DNA of 64,000 nucleotides, taken from assembly GCA_019671135.1 (NCBI GenBank), contig JAHRHY010000020.1:801001-865000 (forward strand), in the 5' to 3' direction. Positions 22,121 to 32,881 of the stretch are shown here, piece by piece. A program made the translations under genes and the position numbers. Source of the DNA: Linnemannia hyalina (Eukaryota > Mortierellomycota > Mortierellomycetes > Mortierellales > Mortierellaceae). The notes under the pieces were generated by a model. The model did no database searches, was not told the DNA's origin, and saw only the letters and a list, made by a program, of their open reading frames with translations. Within the stretch, counting starts at the first letter, position 1. Every line of letters begins with the position of its first letter.

Positions 22121-22617
22121 TAAACACAATCGCAAAAATAAACAGAAAAAAAAGTTTGAAAATAAACCAATACGCAAGCCAACGCTCGCCGCTGTCATCA
22201 CCCGCCCGCCTTGAATACAGCTAAAGTGTAAATGAATGCGCATAGGAAGAAAAAAAAAGAGTAGATGGGATCAAACCAACTCACATACCAACATACACCA
22301 ACCAACAGAAATAGAAGAAAAAAAATTGGGATACGGCCAATGCTCAATCACACCCCGCTTCCCTTTGCACCAACCCTTTATTTTTCGGTACCCGTGCGAA
22401 AATGCAAAAGCACATACGAATACACGTTACACATACTCACATATGCTGTACCCTGACAATTTAATTTGTGCGAACATTATGCTATTTGGATGTAACCAGA
22501 TCTTAGCCATCCATCTTCAGATCCATTTGGGCCGTTTGTGCAGAAACAGATACAAATAATTCGATCGCACTATCGATCATGCCACATTCATATTCAAGAT
22601 ACTCATCATAGGCAGCG

Positions 22618-23019
22618 TCAACCTTCCCCCCCCTCCTCCTCCTCCTCTTCCCGGCCCATCATAATAAAATCAAGGTCCAATTTATACCACATGTCTTCTT
22701 GCCATTCTTGCCACCATCTATCGTACCCTAACGAATCATCACATAAGGAATCAGAGGACGACTCCAACTCAGACCTTGAACCACGCGGCGCAAATCCGAT
22801 TACAGTAGATACCGAATCGATTGGATATACGCTATTAAAACACAAAAATAACAAACACACGCAAGAGTCCGTTATTAGAAAAAAGCCATACACTCAAAAC
22901 ACACACGCATATGTAGAAACATGAAAAAACACTTACTCATTGTTCTGTGCCGCAAAAAAATCAGTAGCTGTCTGAGCACAGTCATTGCAAAGAGCATCAA
23001 AAGCAACAGTGTCGGTCAT
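22618..23019 (-). CDS. Two-exon acidic small protein, copy A (98 aa)
   Basis: Exon 1 is complement 22937-23019 (starts MTDTVAFDALCNDCAQTATD) and ends at GTAAGT. Exon 2 is complement 22618-22831 after a ...TTTTAATAG acceptor. The splice preserves frame. The protein has CxxC-like cysteines near its start, a Ser/Glu/Asp-rich middle, an aromatic segment (YDRWWQEWQEDMWYKLDL) and a polyglutamate tail. The family is not recognised. The same gene with the same splice sites lies at 24512-24989, where a 75-nt in-frame expansion has kept the reading frame, which supports coding. Readable DNA continues downstream in another frame, so the 3' end may be shifted by the G-run. It may be a Helitron-borne passenger gene. 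Confidence 0.5.
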
Positions 23020-23229
23020 ATCAAGAAAAACAGTCGAAAACAGAATTGAAAAGAGGCAAACGCATCAAAGAGGGAATGCATGCGTGGTTGTTGCTGATAG
23101 GGACCCCCTATTTGTTGTTGTAAAAAAAAGAGGTAGGTGCGCTGATTAATTGTCGTTGTTGCCCAAAGAAAGAAAAGAAAGAAAGGAAAAAATAATGGGT
23201 GTCGATTGACGTGCGTTGTCCTTGTTAGA

Positions 23230-23539
23230 TAAATTTAAAAGAGGAAGAAGCAGAGCGAAAGAAAAAGATCAGAAAGACAGAAGAAAAAAGATCAGAGCAA
23301 GACACCCAAAAAACGATCCGAGTAAGACACCCAAAAAAACGATCCGAGTAAGACATAGAAAAAAAAAATCAGAGCAAGACACAAAAAAAAAAAGATCAGA
23401 GGAAAACACAAACGAAAAGATCAGAGTAAGTAAGATACAGAAGAAAAAAAAGATAGAAACATCAGAAACAGAGATGATTCAGAGTGCGTAAGTCACGTTA
23501 CAGGGGTAAGTTCAGAGATTCCTATAGTATTTTTAACAT
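23230..23539. repeat. Right arm 1 of the inverted repeat
   Basis: Reverse complement of 17078-17386. It contains units of gatcagagcaagacaccc and cgatccgagtaagaca and ends ttacaggggtaag...tatttttaacat. Confidence 0.85.
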
Positions 23540-23554
23540 GCATACTACATACTA

Positions 23555-24014
23555 TTGCGCGTTTCAAATAAAACGATGTAAAATTTTTTCTATCTAATGG
23601 GAGAATAGTCTCAAATCGGGGAATTCTTATTTCGAACTGTTTTGGATTCTAATCTGACACCATCAAGAAAATTTTCATTTTCATTTTCATTTTCATTGCT
23701 CATGGAGCGGAAATATTTTTTGTAGAGATTTGTGAGGGAGAGAGGACAGTTTTTAAACCACTTCGCGCAGCCAGCATTACCTTGCCTGAATAGCTTAACC
23801 CTTAATGTTTTGAGGTCAAACATTCATCTCAAAACACTAAGTGATAAACTATTCCTAGGTCGTTATTCGCTCTGTTCCAAGCATTGACCAAGCAAAGCAT
23901 TGTGTCATGTAAAAAATTAGCCCTCTAATCGGAATGATTGATTAGTGGTCTAATCGGAAAATGACATTCGTTTACTTAGCTGTCCGAATTAATTATTTTA
24001 CTTGAAACGCGCAA
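23555..24014. mobile_element. TA-flanked MITE, copy 2
   Basis: Copy of the element at 21638-22120, with the same TTGCGCG ends and TA flanks, duplicated as part of the 1.9-kb unit. Confidence 0.7.
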
Positions 24015-24511
24015 TAAACACAACCGCAAAAATAAACAGAAAAAAAAGTTTGAAAATAAACCAATACGCAAGCCAACGCTCGCCGCCGTCATCACCCGCC
24101 CGCCTTGAATACAGCTAAAGTGTAAATGAATGCGCATAGGAAGGAAAAAAAAGAGTAGATGGGATCAAACCAACTCACATACCAACATACACCAACCAAC
24201 AGAAATAGAAGAAAAAAAATTGGGATACGGCCAATGCTCAATCACACCCCGCTTCCCTTTGCACCAACCCTTTATTTTTCGGTACCCGTGCGAAAATGCA
24301 AAAGCACATACGAATACACGTTACACATACTCACATATGCTGTACCCTGACAATTTAATTTGTGCGAACATTATGCTATTTGGATGTAACCAGATCTTAG
24401 CCATCCATCTTCAGATCCATTTGGGCCGTTTGTGCAGAAACAGATACAAATAATTCGATCGCACTATCGATCATGCCACATTCATATTCAAGATACTCAT
24501 CATAGGCAGCG

Positions 24512-24989
24512 TCAACCTCCCCCCCCCTCCTCCTCCTCCTCCTCCTCCCGGCCCATCATAATAAAATCAAGGTCCAATTTAGACCACATGTCTTCTTGAC
24601 ATTCTTGCCACCATCTATCGTACCCTAACGAATCATCACATAAGGAATCAGAGGACGACTCCAACTCAGACCTTGAACCACGCGGCGCAAATCCGATTAA
24701 CGAATCATTACATAAGGAATCTGAGGACGACTCCAACTCAGACCTTGGACCACGTGGCTCAAATCCGATTACAGTAGATACCGAATCGATAGGATAGACG
24801 CTATTAAAACACAAAAATAACAAACACACGCAAAGAGTCCGTTATTAGAAAAAAGCCATACACTCAAAACACACACGCATATGTAGAAACATGAAAAAAC
24901 ACGTACTCATTGTTCTGTGCCGCAAAAAAATCAGTAGCTGTCTGAGCACAGTCATTGCAAAGAGCATCAAAAGCAACAGTGTCGGTCAT
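24512..24989 (-). CDS. Two-exon acidic small protein, copy B (123 aa)
   Basis: Exon 1 is complement 24907-24989 and exon 2 is complement 24512-24800, with the same splice positions as copy A. Exon 2 contains a tandem repeat of a ~23-residue block (IGFxPRGxRSELESSSDSLC); the total difference from copy A is exactly 75 nt (25 codons). The frame has been kept despite this change and despite a longer Glu run. The function is unknown. Confidence 0.5.
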
Positions 24990-25196
24990 ATCAAGAAAAA
25001 CAGTCGAAAATAGAATTGAAAAGAGGCAAACGCATCAAATAGGGAATGCAGGCGTGGTTGTTGCTGGTAGGGACCCCGTATTTGTTGTTGTAAAAAAAAG
25101 AGGTAGGTGCGCTGAATAATTGTCGTTGCCCAAAGAAAGAAAAGAAAGAAAGGAAAAAATAATGGGTGTCGATTGACGTGCGTTGTCCTTGTTAGA

Positions 25197-25508
25197 TAAA
25201 TTTAAAAGAGGAAGAAGCAGAGCGAAAGAAAAAGATCAGAAAGACACAGAAGAAAAAAGAAGATCAGAGCAAGACACCCAAAAAAACGATCCGAGTAAGA
25301 CACCCAAAAAAACGATCCGAGTAAGACATAGAAAAAAAAATCAGAGCAAGACACAAAAAAAAAAGGATAGAGGAAAACACAAACGAAAAAGATCAGAGTA
25401 AGTAAGATACAGAAGAAAAAGATAGAAACATCAGAAACAGAGATGATTCAGAGTGCGTAAGTCACGTTACAGGGGTAAGTTCTGAGATTCCTATAGTATT
25501 TTTAACAT
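25197..25508. repeat. Right arm 2 of the inverted repeat
   Basis: Second copy of the arm at 23230-23539, again ending tatttttaacat. The next bases (atttccacttttctag) are the 3' end of a Fanzor intron. Confidence 0.85.
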
Positions 25509-25524
25509 ATTTCCACTTTTCTAG

Positions 25525-25944
25525 GCTCGTGCACAGGGGTATTTGGTTGTTGGTCTCAACGAATATTATACGTCTAAAAAGTGCCCCGGCTGCGGTTGTT
25601 TCGTTGCTCAGGTCGACATGCGCCGGTTCTATTGTAGCCATTGTCACTGCTACCATCACCGCGATATCATGGCTGCTGAGAATATGGCCAATCTCATACA
25701 AGGACACCTCGTCGACCAGCAGAGAACAAAGTATCTGCAACCGGTGGCTGCAGACGGCTCCTATCCATGGATGGCAAGTCCCAGCTCAGGTTCAAGCACA
25801 AGCTCCGGTGGTACCGAGACGCTCTCCATCACCACCAGCAGCGGCTCCACAAATACCGCCAAAAGGACCCCAGGGCGGCGCAAGCGATCGGCGACTACCT
25901 CAAGCTTGGATAAGCCGAGGCCTGGGAAGGCATCCAAGAACTAG
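25525..25944 (+). pseudogene. Fanzor nuclease, last exon only
   Basis: Follows an acceptor (ccacttttctag). The exon encodes ARAQGYLVVGLNEYYTSKKC, a four-cysteine zinc ribbon (CPGC...CSHC), and YHHRDIMAAENMANLI carrying the RuvC-III aspartate. A Ser/Thr-rich basic tail ends at 25944. It is the same exon as the last exon of the gene at 56940-61370, with the splice junction at the identical codon. The upstream exons, including RuvC-I and the FEN1-like domain, are absent; the 1.9-kb repeat takes their place. It cannot be a complete nuclease. The 3' structured element follows intact. Confidence 0.87.
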
Positions 25945-25958
25945 ATTGGTTTACCTTA

Positions 25959-26057
25959 GTGTGTTCGTCCACACACATAAAACTGCAGGTAGGGAGCAGT
26001 GGATGCTATGATGAGTCGCTTCGGTGACGTAATTATGGCGTCCATTGTCCCCCAGCC
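25959..26057 (+). ncRNA. Candidate Fanzor guide-RNA scaffold, copy 1
   Basis: Begins 15 nt after the stop codon. Hairpin 1: GTGTGT-TCGTCC-ACACAC (25959-25976). A long-range stem follows (GGGAGCAGTGG with CCATTGTCCCCC), enclosing GCTAT/ATGGC and an apical GTCGC-TTCG-GTGAC hairpin with a C(UUCG)G tetraloop. The matching element at 61385-61481 has G-C where this copy has T-A at pair 2 of hairpin 1, with an identical loop. In TnpB and Fanzor loci the guide RNA comes from the 3' end of the gene to the right end of the element, which fits this position. Transcription has not been shown. Confidence 0.55.
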
Positions 26058-26076
26058 AGTTGCACCCTTTTTTGCC

Positions 26077-26276
26077 CAGGACTCATGGCGGATATTTTCT
26101 TGGCCCTCTGTATTTCATTTTTCGTCAAAACGAATTTTTCAACCCGCATAAACGAAATCACAAACCCGCCTAAACGAAACTCACTTACGGTCCATACGGA
26201 TTGCTCTTTTCGTCCAGACGGATTTTTTTTTCAGTCCAGACTGATTGCTGGGACGGAACTCTATTTCCGCCGCAAC
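26077..26276 (+). repeat. hAT left terminal inverted repeat
   Basis: 200 bp, inverted copy of 29907-30106. It contains internal motifs cgtccagacggat and cagtccagactga that may act as transposase binding sites. Confidence 0.92.
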
Positions 26277-26289
26277 ATATCTGCTGTGA

Positions 26290-26296
26290 TATAAAA
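26290..26296 (+). promoter_or_regulatory. TATA-like box of the hAT transposase
   Basis: TATAAAA about 145 bp upstream of the ATG at 26440 and just inside the left TIR. A long C/T-rich stretch follows, as often seen before fungal start codons. Confidence 0.5.
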
Positions 26297-26439
26297 GCAT
26301 CCACAACCCTGCCCTCCTTCCTCTCGACCGTTCCAATTTCTCTCACCTTCTCCACCCCCTACCTTTCTCTCCGCACCTCTTCTATTCTCCCAATCCCTTT
26401 CTTTTCATGCCCAATACTGTCTAATTATCCCACAGAACA

Positions 26440-29400
26440 ATGACCTCACCTTCTTGTGTTTACGATCCTCTTGAGGACTCTGAGTTTGACGAGACAGACA
26501 GCGACGAGGAAGAGGAGCAGGACGAGAGAGACAACGACGAGGAGGAGCAGGAGCAGGGCGAGGAGGAGCAGGACGACAATGAACAGGATGAGTTCAAGGA
26601 CGCAGAAGAATACAACAACGCCGATGACCAGCATGTTGGGACTTTGACAAGCATCCACAACGATAGCGATCCTCTCTTTGACGATATTCCGGAAGAGGAT
26701 AAGGACTTGACACAATCCCCAGTAAGTTTAGGAGCAGTTTTTTGCTCTCTTTTTGTCGTTTTGACCGTTATCTATAGCTTACACCTTGTTACTCTTTACT
26801 TCATAAAGGCTGCCGCCGCATTAGCTCGCATCGAGATTCGTAATGGCAAACGCCCTCTCAGGGCAACGGATGATCTAAGAACAGCGTTCGGATCCTCAAT
26901 GGACATCCAGCGCTCGACGATCTCGACTTTGGATGCTCGTCCGAATGCTCGGTTGTCACGCCCTATCCAGCCGGCATTGGAAGGGCAATCGAACCACTTC
27001 ACTGAGCCTTCGCCTTTTCAAGCTCCAGCATGGCCTGTTTCCCAACAACCTGCTTCTTCGCAACGCCCTGGCTCATCAGCGACGCTTTGTGCTTTACAAC
27101 GTCCTGGCTCTCTTCAACGCCCTGGGGTTTCACAACCATCTAACTCGTCAGCGTCACTAGTTGAGCCAACCTTGGCAGTGGACAGCACAACACCTGCAAG
27201 CAAGCGACCACGACAACGGTATAGCCGTACGGTGTCAGCACCTGACCTTTTAAAAACAATAGGAGATCCGCTTGCTATGCCTGGTTTGCCTAGCGTTCCT
27301 GGTTCTCCGGGTTTACCTTTTTCACCCCGCCAAAAGGTAGCTGCTTATGAGAACCAACAAGCTTTGATACAACCAACAACTTCACCACACCCACAACCTC
27401 CATTTCAAGCTCCCCCATCGCCGGCTCCGTCGTTCGTTTCTCTCCAATCGCCATTTCGGACACAAACCTCTCTACCATCACCCTCTCCATCCATTGCTCG
27501 ACGAACTCCTGTACCACCAAACTGCGCACCCTCGTTTTCGTCTCCTTTGGCGGCATATTTTCACAGTCCAGCCCCAGTCGCCGTCAGAAATCCGACTTGG
27601 GAGGCGCTGTACACCGCTCTTCCCTTGGGTACTGTCCCCGAACCAAGCATATGCTCCATCGCTCCACAAGGGCAGGAGCTCCTGGCACTCGTCCCGATCA
27701 GAAAATCAACACAGAAGCGCGCCGTCCATGGTCACTTCTTTGGAAAGATTCCCGGCAACGAGCTATATATGACTTGCCGGGTGATCATGCAAAAGACTAA
27801 AGAGACACACGGAAAGGACTCAGCGGGGACAAGGATCGCGACAGGTGCGGTTGTAGTCGAGGCCTGTGGAAAGAAACTTCAAGCCGACGGAAGTTCGCAC
27901 CGGCGCATAACTCACATTGAGCTGGACCATAACGACATCTACAAAGCGATCCTGGCATTTCGGGGGTTTCAAGAGCTGATACAGGCGAAAGGACTGGCGG
28001 ATCAATGGCAACAAATACTCGTGGACACAAAAACAGCCCCTAACGCAACATACAACGGCGTTCGTGAAGATATCTTAAAAACCCTCCAAGCACCGACCCA
28101 GTCCGAGCAGGATCAATTTGTGGATTTCCTTTTGTCGCTAGTCACCAAACAAGGCGTCAGTTACGCCACTCTCGACTCAGTCATTTTTAAAAGGATGATC
28201 GCCCTAATCAACCCAGCGTACAGGATTCCAGGAATGGTAACACTGCAGCGGATTCTCAGCGACAAGGTCAACACCTGGAGAACTGGCATGGTGACATATA
28301 TTCAACACCACGTATACCGCTCAGCCATCACCATGGACTCTTGGACCACCAGCACTGGTGACAGGAAGTTTTTGGGAGTTACCCTGCACTTCATGGACAC
28401 CGACTACAAGATGAGGACGCTTGCGATCGGCATGGCACTAATGGTCAGGCCCCAATGTGGCGAGTACCTTTGCGGGGAGGTTGGTACGTTGTGCTTTATT
28501 TTTGTATGCTGCAGTTAATTAGCTCTATGTTTTTCGAGTCCATTATTGAATTATGAATTATGTCCTCACTTCTTTCACTTTTATAGAGAAAATCGTCAAT
28601 GAATGGCGGCTGGGGGGGAGGCTGATTTCCATGACGACTGACGGAGCCTCGAATATGAAGAAGTGTGTAGAGGAATACAAGAAAAAGCAATCGCCGGAAC
28701 AGGAGGTGTCGTGGGTTTGCTGCGGGGCCCATGCGATCCAGCTTTGCATCAACACGGCGCTTTCGAAGCAGAAGGAAGATGACCCCAAGTCCGCCAATGC
28801 GATGTTCAAGAGATGCGAGAGGATCGTTGCCTTTTTCAATGGCTGTGGCGCTGCAAAAAAGGCTTTGGAACACGAGCAGATATCTCGTGGCAACAAGGTT
28901 TACAAGCTTATCCGATCCACGGAGACGCGATGGAACTCGCGGTTGACTCTAGGTCTGAGAGTTCTGAAGCTTGCAGAGGAGATTGAGGATGCCGTCGGGT
29001 CTATAGTTGAGTCGTCGGTCAAAGCGGACGCAGACAAAGCCAAGGAAATCAAGCCGCTTCTGCTCAATCCTCAGGAGTTGCAGGATTTCCAGGACGTCTG
29101 CAATGTCTTGAAGCCGGCAGCGGATCTCACGCATTTTATTGGCGCATCCAAGTATCCGACCATATCCTCCGTCTATGCAAAGGTCGATGGTCTTGTTCCC
29201 CCACTTGGTCCGCTTGTTACCCAAACCGCGAGGGCTTTGCACCAGGATCTAGAGCTTCAGATCAAGTCCAGATTCCCCTCCTCAGAGATTCCAAACGCGA
29301 CCCTGGTTGCTATGTTTCTCAATCCTGGTTGCTTCAGCACAGAGCTGTTTACAGCACCATCCGAGTATTTGGATAAAGCCAAGGGTCTCACACGAAGGGC

Positions 29401-29821
29401 TTTGCTGACCCTGGCGCGGGAGACAGATAGCCAACCCGCATCGGTCTTGGTCCCAGTTCCGGCCCCGATCGTTGCAGGAGGTGCCTTGGCAAGACTCCGC
29501 AATACCACATATATGTACAGAGCGGAACAAGAGTTGGCCCGTTACGCCCAGGCGGTATTTGAGGATCCTGCTGGATTCGGCGACTACTTGGACACTCCTC
29601 ACGCTTTTTGGAAAGAAGTCCAATCGGACCTACCCCTGCTGGCAAGATTGTTTTGTGCCTACCACTGTGTCCAGGCCACATCGTCCGAGTCTGAGCGTCT
29701 TTTCAGCAAGGCAGGGTTGCTTTTGTCGGCGAGGAAGTCTAGTCTATCCTCCTCCAACTTTTTCAACATGCTTATGCACAGCAGCTACGAGAAGTTTAGG
29801 GAATCTTACATAGCGGCCTAA
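26440..29821 (+). CDS. hAT-family transposase, apparently intact (1,063 aa)
   Basis: Inferred exons 26440-26721, 26809-28483 and 28587-29821 join in frame. The first intron is 87 nt and open, so it could be retained, but its translation is an implausible hydrophobic stretch. The N-terminus (to about residue 95) is strongly acidic. A Pro/Ser/Gln-rich linker follows. The RNase-H-like catalytic core has its first Asp in AITMDSWTTSTGD and its second in LISMTTDGASNMK. The C-terminal hATC dimerisation domain has the catalytic Glu region SSESERLFSKAG. No zinc finger of BED type is obvious. With both long TIRs present, this copy may still be active. Confidence 0.88.
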
Positions 29822-29906
29822 GCCTTCAATAAGACATAAAAAAGAGTGCATTGTACAAGCTGCTACGACTTAACAGCCCTGCCCACATCATGCCAGGTCC
29901 GCAACT

Positions 29907-30106
29907 GTTGCGGCGGAAATAGAGTTCCGTCCCAGCAATCAGTCTGGACTGAAAAAAAAATCCGTCTGGACGAAAAGAGCAGTCCGTATGGACCGTGAGT
30001 GAGTTTCGTTTAGGCGGGTTTGTGATTTCGTTTATGCGGGTTGAAAAATTCGTTTTGACGAAAAATGAAATACAGAGGGCCAAGAAAATATCCGCCATGA
30101 GTCCTG
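29907..30106 (-). repeat. hAT right terminal inverted repeat
   Basis: Inverted copy of 26077-26276. Confidence 0.92.
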
Positions 30107-30825
30107 CCTTTGCCACCACTCTTTCATCACTTCCACAGCAACTTCATCCTCACTCCCATCACCGGTTTGCATCTATACTCCTCGTTCTTTCTTCACATTA
30201 CCACGCTCATCGTTGCCCTTCTCTTTCCCTTCCTTTACCATTCTCTCCCTTTTTTTGTATTTTTTATTCTCTCCACCACCTTTCTCCTTGTTTCCCTCAT
30301 ACCTTTCTCCATCTTCACTTTTCGTCAGCTTTCCTCTCTTTCAATCGCTAACTCATCCATTTCGCTTGCTCACCTCTTCATCACCTTCCGCCTGCCCGCG
30401 AAAGTGCTCAAGGTGAGGTTTGGGGTTTTACTTCCTTTTAATTCGCTTCCCCTCCACTTCCTACAGCAACGGATCTGTCAAACTGATGGAGGATTATAGG
30501 CTGACGGACAATGGGCGTTCGGGGTGATCCCGTGCAAAGCGTTTCGTGGATCCATTGTCCTTCACTCCATATCATGGAAAGGTCTATAGCCCGACATTGA
30601 TGGTCTGCAGCGCCTTCAGACTTGTGAAGGGTCTGCCTCCTTGCGCTTGAATTCGAATCGAGTAAAGCCTCTAGTTAGCAAGGTTGCCATTCATGATCTA
30701 GCTTTTTCGCCCCTACTTGTCAGTACCTTCAGTCCTAAGGAGGGTGTGGGTTTTCCACGCGATTCAAATTAAGTTGAACTCACCTTTTCCCTTGTTTATA
30801 ATCTTGAGAGTGTATTGTTTAGGCA
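30107..30825. other. Pyrimidine-rich flank related to the Fanzor 3' flank, plus a GGACAATGG inverted pair
   Basis: From 30107 to about 30420 the DNA is C/T-rich and alignable with 61505-61720 (shared cttccacagcaac.tcatcctcactcc). At 30506-30514 and 30552-30560, GGACAATGG and CCATTGTCC form an inverted pair with the same core as the Fanzor-element ends. No gene is seen. Confidence 0.55.
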
Positions 30826-32214
30826 ATGTCCAAGCGACTCTTTGATCACCATGCCATTGAAGCCGGGCGGGAGCGTGAAGAAAGACAGCAGTACGTTTTA
30901 CAAAATGCATCTCTGATGGACCTCAAAGCTCTAGCCCAAGCGTTCTTTGAGAGGTTCGGCCTTACGAGTAAAAGTGCTGCGCATGATGCACTACGCTCAT
31001 CGCTCGTCGCAAGTGGACAGGAACACCTCGCCAATGAGACAAAGGTTCGTGCCTTTTTTTTACTTGTTTGGGGACCTCACGCCGGTGATGCTAACCCAAA
31101 ACTAACCATGCTTTTCCTTGGATAGACGGAGGAATTTAAGGGGTGGATGACTCGTTACTTCGCTGAGGACAAGGTGGCAAAAAAGTTGAGTTTACAGAAT
31201 GTCATCAAGCGGCACCGTACCCAACTCCAAACATCTGGAGTTATCAAAGGCTCTCATATAATACAATCCGGAATGGATCTTCTCGCCCCTGATGTAAGAA
31301 CTCGCCTATCACCTTCATTATGGCTTTATCCCCCATTGTTTCGCTTTGGCGATTGTTTTGCTCATCTCGACCTTATCTTCTCTAGAAAAGCTCGACAGTT
31401 CAAACAGTTGAGGAGATAGGGGAGTCGCTTTATTCGACAGATGGGGACTCGCAGGCGTCGCCGTGTGTGGCTCGTCAGAAACGAAGAGAGGTCAAAGCAG
31501 GTAAGACAACCACGCACTGCTTCATAACGCACAATCGTCATCCATAAGACTGACTTATAAATGGATACAATATGTAGACGACAGGATTGACAAGGAGGAG
31601 CGAAGGAAGGAGCCAGGGGTAACTCCGATGTTGAGCCCAAAGTGGACAAATGAGGAAGTGCAGACCGAATATCCTGGTACGCAGGGTTGAGGTGCAATAT
31701 GCATGAATAATCGTAACCAAGGAAGGCATTTATGGTGCTCATTCATTGTCTACCTTTTTGAACAGATCCCACGCTTAGCCTGGAACACTTTGCCACCTTG
31801 GGGCAAGCAATAGTTTGGAACGTTGAAGGCAGCGACATGGTCCAGAAGTTTCGCGATTTCCGCACTGGAAACCTAGGTCCCTTCTCTCTGGCCCGCGACG
31901 GGATTGCTGACCTGACGCATGAGTCAACGTTTTCCCAAGTGCTAAGTCCGACCTTGCTTTCAGCTGCCAGACGTGCGGACCCTGCTCCAGACATTTATGA
32001 GCGTTGGCCACGCTACGGTCCATTTGTGATCGTGTTTTCGTGTCAAACAATTATGATGAAGTGGCGCATGCAGTTCGCTCCGAAAGCATGCACGATCCCA
32101 TCGCCGCGTACTTGTTCGTTGTCATCATGGCGTAGTAAGTGTACTCCACTATTTGCCGCGTTGGCCTTTTGTATAATGCTCCTCCTTTGTATCCCATGCT
32201 ACGAATGTGGGTGA
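30826..32214 (+). CDS. Hypothetical multi-exon protein
   Basis: Exons 30826-31044, 31126-31293, 31386-31500, 31578-31676 and 31766 onward join in frame at GT-AG sites, which argues for a real gene. The N-terminal ~70 residues are helical and charged (MSKRLFDHHAIEAGREREER). A second block (EEFKGWMTRYFAEDKVAKKL) resembles a short DNA- or protein-binding helical domain. A Ser/Lys-rich linker precedes the last exon (LSLEHFATLGQAIVWNVEGS). In the last exon the frame runs to 32214. A better-looking continuation lies in another frame after about 32035, so a one-base shift is possible. The family is not recognised. Confidence 0.45.
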
Positions 32215-32881
32215 TGTACTAGAAATGAAGCATAATGGCAAAGGTATTGTATTGACTGATGGCTACATTTGATCAAGTGCATATTTAAGCATTATTTTAA
32301 TCCTGTGATCGGCAATAATAAACCTACCAGCTTCAAGAATGGTAGGGTGTTCATGAGACATGTGTGAAGTGGGGAATATCTCTCTCGTGGGATGCGTTCC
32401 TTCGCGAGAAAAGAAAAGGTGAGGGATCCTGTTCGGACAAAATTTCATTTTGTATCTGTAGTTTCTCGCGAGAATAAAGAAAAGAGTCACACAATAGAGA
32501 GAGAGGCCGACCAGGAAGCATCATCAATGGAAAAAAAAGAAAAAGAAAAGAAAAAAAAATCGAAGTCTCTAGAACAAAATTGGAGGTGGCAGCACCTTGA
32601 GTCAGGACCAAAGACCCCTGGTTCTCTCGACTTTGGAATCGTGATATTACAAAGAAATGAGGATGTGCAGCTGCTCCTCCCGTGAACCTGTCGATCTGTC
32701 TCTCATTTTAGCGAGCGCTCCATGAAACGCTACCAAACTTTCACTGCAAAAAGATATGACAGGTATGGTACTTTATGGGGGGGTTTTTTATTACTGTTAT
32801 GTTTTTTTTTTTTTTTTTTTTTTTTGGATAGCCTTCTATCTGGAGGTGCAACCGGTGAAAAATAAAACGCAAATATTTTTT
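32215..32881. other. Intergenic; no gene seen
   Basis: AT- and purine-rich, with a ~26-base T run at 32800-32825. Confidence 0.4.

Larger units (their letters stand above)
21629..23539. repeat. ~1.9-kb tandem duplication, copy 1
   Basis: Begins gcatactattgcgcg and ends cctatagtatttttaacat. It is almost identical to the next ~1.97 kb. Each unit contains a TA-MITE, a two-exon minus-strand gene and, at its right end, the ~310-bp arm that is inverted at 17078-17386. Confidence 0.9.
23540..25508. repeat. ~1.9-kb tandem duplication, copy 2
   Basis: Second unit, differing from copy 1 by scattered point changes and a 69-75-bp internal duplication in the small gene. It ends directly before an intron end and the Fanzor exon at 25525. 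Confidence 0.9.
26077..30106. mobile_element. hAT element with 200-bp inverted repeats
   Basis: Ends CAGGACTCATGGCGG... and ...CCGCCATGAGTCCTG. The first and last 200 bp (26077-26276 and 29907-30106) are inverted copies, about 98% identical by eye. Flanks tttttgcc and cctttgcc suggest an 8-bp target duplication with changes. It sits in the 3' flank of the Fanzor fragment. The related flank at 61.49 kb has no insertion and serves as an approximate empty site. One intact transposase gene is inside. TIRs this long are unusual for hAT elements, whose TIRs are usually under 30 bp. Confidence 0.92.

Noticed and set aside
25525..25944. Bacterial IS605 TnpB contamination
   Set aside because: The exon follows a eukaryotic intron end, the paralogue has four more introns, and the relocated glutamate is Fanzor-type.
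26446..26715. Antisense frame over the hAT start
   Set aside because: It mirrors the acidic codons of the transposase N-terminus.
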